39,833 nucleotides of DNA from a virus. Location: the IMG/VR virus record IMGVR_UViG_3300021373_002327, positions 1 through 39,833 of that record, one strand, 5' to 3'. A model generated the notes under the pieces. That model saw nothing but the letters and a program-made list of their open reading frames with translations, was not told the DNA's origin and made no database searches. A program made the position numbers and the translations under genes. This document shows positions 1-7,662 of the stretch, piece after piece. The stretch's first letter is position 1. Every line of letters begins with the position of its first letter.

Positions 1-3000
1 TGTATGATTCCACTTAATTATTACATTTTGAGGATCTCTAACTGCTGTATTTTGCGTAGAAGACCTACCTTGTCTAACAATATAATCGTTTGTTTCTATC
101 AAAGTAACTGTATTACTATTCGTGCTACTTTTGGTCATTTGGTATACTTTTTTATTTTCAGTAACATAAATTACTAACCCATTATACCTTGGTGAATCAT
201 TTCCTGTTGATGTATTGTTAAGAGATTCTGCAATTTCTACAGTATCCACAATTAAAAAGTTTACTTTTAAATCACCATCTGTGCCCCATGCTGTTGGGTT
301 GCTGTAACTTAATGGAGAAAGATATGTTGTATCAGAGATATCAATTCCTGTTTCACCTCTATAGTCTAAAATTACTCCACTTGCTGGTCTGTCATATGTA
401 TAACCATCAAAGTCTGTGTAGTATTCAAAAAATACTAAATTCTTAGGCCCAACAAAATCATCATACTGTAATGGTTTATCAGGAACTAGGTCCTCATCTG
501 AATCTATTGGTGCTACTTTTACTTTTCTAGGGTCTACATATCCGTCAGGTTCAGTAAATGTGTCTGATATTACCCATTGAATGTCTTCGTCTAGTTTGTC
601 TTTATCATTTAGATAAATTACGTTTACTTTATCAACACTAAAGTTAGAACTGCTGTCTTGTGCATGTAAGAACCCTGTAGCATTTTGTACACCTGTGTAT
701 GTTAGTGTTCCTGTTTGTGCTACAGTATTTGCATTTGATAATATTAATCTCCCTGTGGAGTCTGCATTTGCTGTACCACCTGTCACACCAAAAGAATATC
801 CTTCACTATTTGCAAATGCCTTGTAAAACTCAACTACTCCAGTACTGGTGTTTTCTGCTTTGTATATAATGTTGCCTGAGCTGTCAAATAAGTTATATCC
901 GAAAGTAGTGTTATCAAAATTAATGGTAATATTTGCAGGGAAATGTTCTATTCTTCCTGAAACGTTTGCTATTGTTACGTTTGTTCTTTCTTCAAATACG
1001 GTGTTGTCTTCATAGAAAGTGTTAATGTTTATTTTTGCTTCATCAACAAAACTATTGTTTGCAATTACATTGGCCGCTGAATCACCACCTCTTAAAATAC
1101 CAAATGTACTTTGCCATTCCACTTCCAAATCGTACCAATAATAATTTCTACTTCTTAAAGGTATCATTGGAACTGTGGTATTAGGTGTATACCTGGCGCC
1201 TGTTTCCTGGCTCTCCCATTGTTCACCTTTATTATCGTTATCGTTGTCATACCATTTAAATACTTCAGTAACACCAGGTTTTGTATTTAATGTGTTAAAC
1301 GTAATGGTATCTCTTACTGCCTTAGTAGTATTGTCTGTAACTTTAGTACTCTTTACATTATAAAACTTTAAGTCTTCCTTACTTTGAACAACATAATCTA
1401 GACCTCTAACTGTTACATTATAACTATAAGAGTCTGTTGATATAGGATTATATTTAAAATGTATTATATAACTTGCGTCAGCATTTGTACCGGAAGTATC
1501 TTTGGCATTAGCAAAACTGTAATCTGGTAGTACACCATTTGAAGGTAAAGATAAATTTTCGTTTTGTATAATGTAATATTCATCTAAAGATGGATCATAT
1601 CCTAAACCGAAATTTCTCTTGTTATTTAATTCTGTTATAATTTGTGACTGTTCGGTAGCAGTAAATGTTTTTCTTAAACTTGCAATAATTTCGTTTGCCT
1701 TCCAGCCATTCGTTACTGATGAGCTTATTGTAATTGGTCCTGTAGATGTACTTAATCCACTTGATAATTGTCCGTTATTATCAATCCTTGTTAATCTTAC
1801 CCATTTATAATCTGACACATTTTCCGGATTAACAAATTTTACAAAATTGTTTTCCTTAAACATTGATGTATCTGCTGTAGTATTAATTAATACACTTGTA
1901 GTTACAACTTCATTTGCTACGGTATTTTCTGTTAGATAGCCTGTATTGTTTGTGGCCATAACTGGTAGTGTAGCCCAGTTTATTGTTCTACCACTTGTAT
2001 CAAACGTTGCTGGTGATGTTGCTATAACACTTTTTCTTAAAGTATCATATGTAAAGTTGTTTAATGATTGATCCTTTAAATATAAAGGCAGGATACTATT
2101 AACTACTTCTGTTGCTGTATTGTTTTCATTTATAGTAAATGTTTCAGAAATATTATTTACGTCAGCATATAAAATACCGTCTTCTGCATAAGTTTCTATG
2201 CTTTGGAATGTACCAGTAGGATCAGTAATATCTATATACCTACTATGCCCTGCATGTGTTCTATTTGTAGCTCTTATTTTTTTAAGATTAGATGTTTGAC
2301 TAGCCGGAAATGTTTGGTAGTCCTGAGCACTAACCATTCTGTTTTGTGTATAGAATGTTTCAGGAGCATTTGCTTTTACATTTGTTAATGTTTCTGCAGG
2401 TAAACTATTGTTTACTGATGATTTTAATCCAAATGTTAATGTTAAATTATGTTGTTCGCCTGAAGCATTTTCGTAAGGTAAGGTAACACTTAAATTAGTT
2501 GCGTCGTCTGGTTGTATGCTATATGACTCTGGATCACTAGTTCTGTACCAAGCTCTAAAAACACCATTAGGAATGTTTCCAAAGTTGCCGTCTGGAAATC
2601 TTAATCGTATGCCATTATTGTTAAGGTTCTCAACAGCATATAAATTTCTACTATTAAGTTGTTGGCTATTGTAGTTTAAAGTTTGTCCTACAGTATTTGG
2701 AATCTTTGTCCATTGGTTTAATACTGTGCCGCCTGTAGTAATTTCTTGTAAGTAAACATCAGTCTCATTAATATTAGATATGTTTATATCTTGTACTCTG
2801 CTTACCACAGGTGTGGTAAAGTTAAAGTCTTCAAATGCCAATGTGCCTTGTTTAAATAATAAAAAGAATCCTGTGTTGTTACTTGCTATTCCTTGTCCAT
2901 CATTTCTATAAAATAACCCAAAGTTATTTGTAGGGTTTGGTTCTTGCTCATAAAAATACTTTCCGTCATAAAAATCACCATTTACAATTTCGCATGTTCT

Positions 3001-3627
3001 GTTTACACCATTTGCATTTATTGTAAATGAATAGGATATTGGTGAACCTATAGTTGTATTTAAATTATATTTTTCTGTATTAATATTTGCAACTTTACCT
3101 GTCTTAACAGGAGCAGTAAATCTATTTGTGCTACTCATTGCTGAGTTAAGTATTGTAATAAATTGTTCGTAACTGTCAGGGTTATTTGCGTCGTCCCAGA
3201 AAATTTTAGTATTACTTAATTGTGTTCCTTGACTATCTACTAATGGCTCTGTGGTTGTTACAGCACTAAGTTTCATTAATCCACTTGCTGTTATATTTCT
3301 TTTAGGATTATAACCTAACATTCTTGCTAATTTAAATACTGAGTCTCTTCTTTCTGCTGTTTCCAAAAAGTTTTCTCTAGTATTAACATCCATTCTGAAG
3401 GAAATACTTGTACTTAAAAATGCAAGTAATTCTAGGATTGCAATAAACTCTGAACTTTCAATGTAGTCGTTGAAGTTTTCGGGAAAATTTGTTCTTATAT
3501 AATCAACTAATGTTGTTCGTATTGTATCAAAATCATAAGCCTGAAAATCTACTTGGCTGAATGCCTTATAGGCAATTTTCCAATCTTCTGCGGCAAATAA
3601 ATTGTTTTGTCTATTTACTGATGCCAT
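1..3627 (-). CDS. 6: Baseplate wedge protein gp6 (partial, runs off left edge)
   Basis: The frame is open from the ATG at 3627 down to base 1, so at least 1209 codons are present and the C-terminus lies outside the window. The N-terminal region carries phrases typical of T4-type gp6, such as FDTIRTTLVDYIRTNFPENF, followed by ESSEFIAILELLAFL and NFLETAERRDSVFKLARMLG. In T4, gp6 joins neighbouring wedges into the baseplate ring. T4 gp6 is about 660 residues, so this protein is roughly twice as long or more. The extra C-terminal part is Asp/Thr/Ser/Asn-rich and looks like beta-structured extracellular protein (for example YYTDFDGYTYDRPASGV). The start overlaps the gp25 stop by one base (TAATG), so translation is probably coupled to gp25. 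Confidence 0.9.
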   Translation of the reverse strand, partial: MASVNRQNNLFAAEDWKIAYKAFSQVDFQAYDFDTIRTTLVDYIRTNFPENFNDYIESSEFIAILELLAFLSTSISFRMDVNTRENFLETAERRDSVFKLARMLGYNPKRNITASGLMKLSAVTTTEPLVDSQGTQLSNTKIFWDDANNPDSYEQFITILNSAMSSTNRFTAPVKTGKVANINTEKYNLNTTIGSPISYSFTINANGVNRTCEIVNGDFYDGKYFYEQEPNPTNNFGLFYRNDGQGIASNNTGFFLLFKQGTLAFEDFNFTTPVVSRVQDINISNINETDVYLQEITTGGTVLNQWTKIPNTVGQTLNYNSQQLNSRNLYAVENLNNNGIRLRFPDGNFGNIPNGVFRAWYRTSDPESYSIQPDDATNLSVTLPYENASGEQHNLTLTFGLKSSVNNSLPAETLTNVKANAPETFYTQNRMVSAQDYQTFPASQTSNLKKIRATNRTHAGHSRYIDITDPTGTFQSIETYAEDGILYADVNNISETFTINENNTATEVVNSILPLYLKDQSLNNFTYDTLRKSVIATSPATFDTSGRTINWATLPVMATNNTGYLTENTVANEVVTTSVLINTTADTSMFKENNFVKFVNPENVSDYKWVRLTRIDNNGQLSSGLSTSTGPITISSSVTNGWKANEIIASLRKTFTATEQSQIITELNNKRNFGLGYDPSLDEYYIIQNENLSLPSNGVLPDYSFANAKDTSGTNADASYIIHFKYNPISTDSYSYNVTVRGLDYVVQSKEDLKFYNVKSTKVTDNTTKAVRDTITFNTLNTKPGVTEVFKWYDNDNDNKGEQWESQETGARYTPNTTVPMIPLRSRNYYWYDLEVEWQSTFGILRGGDSAANVIANNSFVDEAKININTFYEDNTVFEERTNVTIANVSGRIEHFPANITINFDNTTFGYNLFDSSGNIIYKAENTSTGVVEFYKAFANSEGYSFGVTGGTANADSTGRLILSNANTVAQTGTLTYTGVQNATGFLHAQDSSSNFSVDKVNVIYLNDKDKLDEDIQWVISDTFTEPDGYVDPRKVKVAPIDSDEDLVPDKPLQYDDFVGPKNLVFFEYYTDFDGYTYDRPASGVILDYRGETGIDISDTTYLSPLSYSNPTAWGTDGDLKVNFLIVDTVEIAESLNNTSTGNDSPRYNGLVIYVTENKKVYQMTKSSTNSNTVTLIETNDYIVRQGRSSTQNTAVRDPQNVIIKWNHT

Positions 3628-3998
3628 TATTCACTATCTCTATTAGTAACATATTCTAAAAACAAACTATCATCACTGTTAAGTAATACATATCTTATTT
3701 TTACTTCTGCTTGTATTGTATGATCTAAAATTGTTAAAATAGTTTCTTGGAACTGGACTCTTGGATCACTATTAACAATACGCTCAATATCTTCTTTAAT
3801 TATTTCTTGTGTTTCAGGATCTTCCGGTTCCATAAGATAATCCCATATAACACTTCCAAATGTGGGTCTCATTACTCTTTCACCTATTCTGGTATAAAAG
3901 TGATTTAGCAGATCTCTTTTAACTAAATCAGCATCAGTCAGAGTATATGGTGCCCTAACTTTATCTACTGTACTAAATCCTTTAAACAATGTTGCCAT
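3627..3998 (-). CDS. 25: Baseplate wedge protein gp25
   Basis: This is a small T4 gp25-type wedge protein of about 123 residues. The features seen are a start MATLFKGFSTVDKVRAPY, then LVKRDLLNHFYTRIGERVMR, PTFGSVIWDYLMEP and an acidic helix before the C-terminus. gp25 is the most conserved wedge component of contractile tails and sits at the inner baseplate next to gp53 and gp6. I chose the ATG at 3998. The frame extends upstream to 4019, but those seven residues lie under the late-type box GATAAATA (4004-4011, minus strand), which ends only five bases before the ATG. If that box is used, the message begins at or very near the start codon and is essentially leaderless. Gene 6 follows with a one-base overlap. 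Confidence 0.9.
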   Translation of the reverse strand: MATLFKGFSTVDKVRAPYTLTDADLVKRDLLNHFYTRIGERVMRPTFGSVIWDYLMEPEDPETQEIIKEDIERIVNSDPRVQFQETILTILDHTIQAEVKIRYVLLNSDDSLFLEYVTNRDSE

Positions 3999-4003
3999 AC
4001 AAG

Positions 4004-4011
4004 TATTTATC
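4004..4011 (-). promoter_or_regulatory. Late-type promoter box before gene 25
   Basis: GATAAATA on the minus strand, five bases before the gp25 ATG at 3998. It differs by one base from the T4 late box TATAAATA and matches the octamer found before other late units in this window. The short spacing would put the transcript start about at the start codon. Confidence 0.5.
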
Positions 4012-4041
4012 ATATTCATTATAACAAGTTTTAATTAATAG

Positions 4042-4069
4042 TTGACTTATATAATTTTTGTAGTATACT
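4042..4069 (+). promoter_or_regulatory. Sigma70-like promoter of the hydrolase island
   Basis: TTGACT (4042-4047), a 16-base spacer and TATACT (4064-4069). The expected start of transcription falls at about 4075-4076, on the GTG start codon of the hydrolase, so the transcript would be leaderless. It lies just upstream of, and points away from, the gene 25 late box. Confidence 0.6.
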
Positions 4070-4075
4070 AGCATA

Positions 4076-4681
4076 GTGAAAAATGCAATCTACTTACATG
4101 GTGCAAATGCCAGCCCAGAAAACTTTAATTATTTTACTTTAAAGTTACCTGAGCATAAATTTATGGCTCCAGCATATGATATGGAAGACGATCCTTTTGA
4201 TATCGTAGAAATATTAAGAATTCGTAAAGAAAGAGAGTTTGGAAAAGAACCTGTTGTAGTTGTAGGGCATAGTTTTGGCGGTTTAATTGCTAGTTGGTAT
4301 GCTAGTGTATACCCTAGGCGTGTTAAACACTTAGTAACTATTGCTACACCTTGGGAAGGCACACCAGTTGCTAGAATATTTGGTATGTTTTTTAAAGGCA
4401 AAGTTTTCCAAAATACAAAACCTGGTGCAGAAGTGTTATCATTATTACAGGAAAAGAATTTTAATGGTAAGCATACTAATATTATATGTACCAGAGGTTC
4501 TAATCCTGTTGCAGGACTAGGTGGCAAAGCAAATGACGGTATGATATCTTGTGATAGCCAGGGTGCTACACCACCAGGTTTTAAAAACACTCAAAACATC
4601 ACAATAGAAGCAGGACATAGTGAAGTTTTGTTAAATAATACTGTAACAGACTTACTACAGAATATAATTTTCGAGGAATAA
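4076..4681 (+). CDS. Alpha/beta hydrolase (lipase/esterase-like)
   Basis: A 201-residue single-domain alpha/beta hydrolase. An N-terminal strand leads into an oxyanion-type HG (residues 8-9). The nucleophile elbow is GHSFGG with Ser66. Asp154 in KANDGMIS and His181 in EAGHSEVLL are the likely remaining members of the catalytic triad. TIATPWEGTPVAR resembles lipase and PGAP1-like members. The substrate cannot be read from sequence. The start is GTG at 4076; later Met codons would remove the first strand and the oxyanion HG. The gene lies antisense to the surrounding baseplate genes, between 5 and 25, and has its own sigma70-like promoter. It is therefore likely an early or middle accessory gene, perhaps acting on host lipids or on another ester, rather than a structural gene. 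The function is inferred from the fold only. Confidence 0.8.
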   Translation: MKNAIYLHGANASPENFNYFTLKLPEHKFMAPAYDMEDDPFDIVEILRIRKEREFGKEPVVVVGHSFGGLIASWYASVYPRRVKHLVTIATPWEGTPVARIFGMFFKGKVFQNTKPGAEVLSLLQEKNFNGKHTNIICTRGSNPVAGLGGKANDGMISCDSQGATPPGFKNTQNITIEAGHSEVLLNNTVTDLLQNIIFEE

Positions 4682-4682
4682 A

Positions 4683-4871
4683 ATGGCTGAAGTTTCCACA
4701 TTAAACAACACATTAGAAGAAGAACTAAGAATAATGTTAGTTGATAAAAATAATGAGTGTGCGTCTTTAAGAGCTCATATTGAATTACTAGAAAAAGCAG
4801 TTGCTGAAGAACAAGAACAAAAGTACAGGTTACTTGTTGAAAATGCAGATTTAAAGAAACTAATAAAATAA
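4683..4871 (+). CDS. Small coiled-coil protein
   Basis: A 62-residue, strongly charged, Leu-rich protein with heptad-like spacing (LNNTLEEELRIMLVDKN, then LRAHIELLEKAVAEEQE). It probably forms one coiled coil with no membrane segment or enzyme motif. A good ribosome site GAGGA precedes the ATG, and its stop lies one base from the convergent gene 5 stop at 4873. It follows the hydrolase by one base, so the two form an operon. I do not recognise a family. It could be a partner or oligomerisation factor for the hydrolase, or an unrelated small accessory protein. Confidence 0.65.
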   Translation: MAEVSTLNNTLEEELRIMLVDKNNECASLRAHIELLEKAVAEEQEQKYRLLVENADLKKLIK

Positions 4872-4872
4872 A

Positions 4873-7662
4873 TTAGTTTGTAATTCCCATTTCTTTATAC
4901 TTACGCTCTTTTGCGGATTTTAATAATGATCTTAGTTGTCTAAACGACAAATTTTTACTCTGATCACTTACTCCCAATTCCTCATTCGTTAAGTTTAACC
5001 AATCAGGCGTGGTAAAGAGCTCACACTCGTATTCACGTCTTTGTACATAATCCTGTCGTACTACAACATCACTGTCAGGACCTACCTTTCCAGTTCTCCA
5101 ACGTTTCATTAATGTTGGTACTCTTTCGTAGTTTCCGTTATTTAATTCTAATAACAATTCGCTTTTAGCAAATCTATCTACTCCTATGTGAGTAGCAAAA
5201 CTTACTAATGCTAATAATTGGTTATCGCTTATTTCTACTGTTATTAGATCTGATATGAGTCTTTTAGTTTCACCTAATCTGCTTATGAGACCTAACTGTT
5301 GTCCAACTGGTCCTATACCATTAGATACATCTACGATTTTATTTCCTGTTTTTCTGTCTGCGAATATCAAACTAGGTCCATCTACTACCATGTCTACTTG
5401 TTTTTCTGCTAATGCATCTTTTACTGCTGTAAAGTTTTTTGATGTAACTCCCATAGAACCCATAGGCTCTCCAGTAACCCCATCATATATTTCCCGGTAG
5501 TCTCCAACTTTTCCTTTTAAGAGGTCTGCATGGGTTCTTAAATCATTCACTGCGCCGCTAATTTCACTAGCCCTGCTTTGAAGTTCGTTTACTGAATCCA
5601 CAACACCTGTAATTTTATTTTTCATTTCTTTTATTTGCAAAGAATCTAGATCTATAGGTAAGTCAAAATCATTTAAACTAAATTGCCCTAGTCTTCCTTC
5701 TAATTCTTTCAAATCTTTAGCAACACCTATAACTTTATCTCCTAATGCATTGCCTGTGGGGAACCTAAATGCAGGAATGGCTATGCCTAATGCCGCCATT
5801 AGTCCTGACATATTTTTTATACCCATTAAATTTTTCATACTTGCTGGTAAGAAATTACTAGCCATTCCTGTAATGTCTTCCATATTTGGAATCATACCAA
5901 GAGCAGAGTCTATGGCTCCACCAACTTGATCGCTTACTGCTCCTATTCCATTCCCTATTGCTGAAGATATATCAGATGCGGTTCCTACTGCTCCAGATGC
6001 CTTATCGGCAAAGCCATTTCCTTTTTTATCTCCTTTAGGCGTGACGGAGTCTGCTGGGTTATCATCTCCTGCTTCAATTTGATTTGGTAATGTTTCTTTA
6101 TCTGCGTTCTTATCCTCTCCTATTGATGAGGGATCTTCTGTGGTTGGGTCAAACTGTCCATGCCCATCGTATGGTTCAGCAGTTATTAATGTTCCCACAA
6201 TAGTGCTTATTTTTGTTTTTTTACCTGGCCTTTTACCGCCACTAGTCAATACAACATCACCTTCCCGGTCGTATTCAGGTGGATCACTTGGTTGATCTTC
6301 TATGTCGTTTCCATCTAACGAAGGTGCAGAAACTTTTAATGCTTCTAATCCTGTAAGTACTGGTGCAGGCCCTGTATTTAAATTTATTAGACCTCCAGAT
6401 ATTCCTGTTAGTGCTGATGTAACTCCTACTGAGGGTGCGGCAATGCCTACAACACCAGCGACTGCTTTTATATCTACACCCATTGTTGTAGATGTGATAG
6501 AAGTTGCTGTACCACTTGCTGTCTTTAGCATGTTGCCACAGTTAATGTCTATGTCGCCGCCTATAGCAGATAGTTGAGCATTACGAGTTGCTAACATACC
6601 CATATCTGCGGCCGCATGAAAATTTATATTTCCTCCTGAACCTAATGGTGGCAATCCTAATTTTCCTAATTTAACTCCAGTATAATCTCCTGCTATATTA
6701 TCTCCTGCGGCTTTTACTCTTACGTTTTGACCTGCTTCAATATTAATATCATAGTCTGCTCGTAAGTTAAAATTCTTTTTAGCTCTTAGATTAAGATCAC
6801 CTTCTCCAAAAACATTTATATTGCCAAGCCTGTCTAACTCCACCCATGCTTTTCCGTCTTTATTGATCATGTAAATGGAGCCAGTTACATCATCTAATAA
6901 TATTTGTTGCCCTTTACCGGATCGCAATCTAATCATTGAACTGGTTGTTTCATCATCCATTACAAACTGATGTCCTGCCCCAATAACTGTTGTGCCGTCT
7001 TTACCCCTAGGGCCTTTTGTAAGTATTCCTACTAGTGAACTAGGTGTCTCTCTTCTTGCACCTTGCGTTCCTGCTCCTCTTATGTTGTCATTTATAAGGC
7101 CTTGCTTAGTAATTGCTTCAGCCATATCATGGTGTACTGGCCTCAATATATTGTTATGGCCTTTTTGTTCAGAGTATTTGTTTTTTTCTGCCGCAGGAAG
7201 TAAAAAGTTTCCTCCTTGAAAAGTCTTCCCTGCAGGTATGCCAGGAATCATATGATTAAAATCTGGTGGTAAAACGTGACTTAATATGTATCCGTGTTTG
7301 GTGTTACCGTCAGCAAATGCAACCAGAACCATACTTCCAACATCTGGTGGTGAGGTCCACATTCCGTAACTTTGTTGTGTATTTTCATACTTTTCTGTGT
7401 CGTTAGCCTTTAGATTATCTATGTTAGAAATGCCGCCAAACGGTGTAGAAAATCTTACCTTTTTTATTGATTTTACTTTTGTGCCAGTAGTTTTATGTAA
7501 TTGTGGGATTTCAACATCTACCGAACCTGTATAGAAACTGTCTTGATTGTTTACAATTTTAGCAAGAAAGATACCATTATCTAAATGATCAGGTTTATCA
7601 GGCTCAGGATTATGAAATGTGGTCCCTAAGATCTGCTGTGAATAATCTCCTTTCTTACCCAT
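4873..7662 (-). CDS. 5: Baseplate central spike / hub protein gp5
   Basis: 929 residues. The N-terminal part (about 30-150) is the gp5/VgrG-type OB-fold, with GIFLAKIVNNQDSFYTGSVD and MWTSPPDVGSMVLVAFADG. Around 250-420 come short repeats with alternating charged and glycine residues (GDLNLRAKKNFNLRADYDIN), which fit the triple beta-helix needle. A long Gly/Asp/Ser-rich linker with coiled-coil stretches follows. The last 150 residues resemble the C-terminal lobe of a T4-lysozyme-type GH24 domain (LLALVSFATHIGVDRFAKSE, LFTTPDWL). T4 gp5 has the lysozyme before the needle; here it is last. I cannot see the usual catalytic Glu-x8-Asp-x5-Thr lobe before it, so the domain may be inactive. The gene overlaps the upstream hub gene by eight bases. 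Confidence 0.88.
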   Translation of the reverse strand: MGKKGDYSQQILGTTFHNPEPDKPDHLDNGIFLAKIVNNQDSFYTGSVDVEIPQLHKTTGTKVKSIKKVRFSTPFGGISNIDNLKANDTEKYENTQQSYGMWTSPPDVGSMVLVAFADGNTKHGYILSHVLPPDFNHMIPGIPAGKTFQGGNFLLPAAEKNKYSEQKGHNNILRPVHHDMAEAITKQGLINDNIRGAGTQGARRETPSSLVGILTKGPRGKDGTTVIGAGHQFVMDDETTSSMIRLRSGKGQQILLDDVTGSIYMINKDGKAWVELDRLGNINVFGEGDLNLRAKKNFNLRADYDINIEAGQNVRVKAAGDNIAGDYTGVKLGKLGLPPLGSGGNINFHAAADMGMLATRNAQLSAIGGDIDINCGNMLKTASGTATSITSTTMGVDIKAVAGVVGIAAPSVGVTSALTGISGGLINLNTGPAPVLTGLEALKVSAPSLDGNDIEDQPSDPPEYDREGDVVLTSGGKRPGKKTKISTIVGTLITAEPYDGHGQFDPTTEDPSSIGEDKNADKETLPNQIEAGDDNPADSVTPKGDKKGNGFADKASGAVGTASDISSAIGNGIGAVSDQVGGAIDSALGMIPNMEDITGMASNFLPASMKNLMGIKNMSGLMAALGIAIPAFRFPTGNALGDKVIGVAKDLKELEGRLGQFSLNDFDLPIDLDSLQIKEMKNKITGVVDSVNELQSRASEISGAVNDLRTHADLLKGKVGDYREIYDGVTGEPMGSMGVTSKNFTAVKDALAEKQVDMVVDGPSLIFADRKTGNKIVDVSNGIGPVGQQLGLISRLGETKRLISDLITVEISDNQLLALVSFATHIGVDRFAKSELLLELNNGNYERVPTLMKRWRTGKVGPDSDVVVRQDYVQRREYECELFTTPDWLNLTNEELGVSDQSKNLSFRQLRSLLKSAKERKYKEMGITN

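Noticed and set aside
4129-4590. Long minus-strand frame opposite the hydrolase
   Set aside because: It is the shadow of a gene with a clear catalytic triad and shows no domain of its own.
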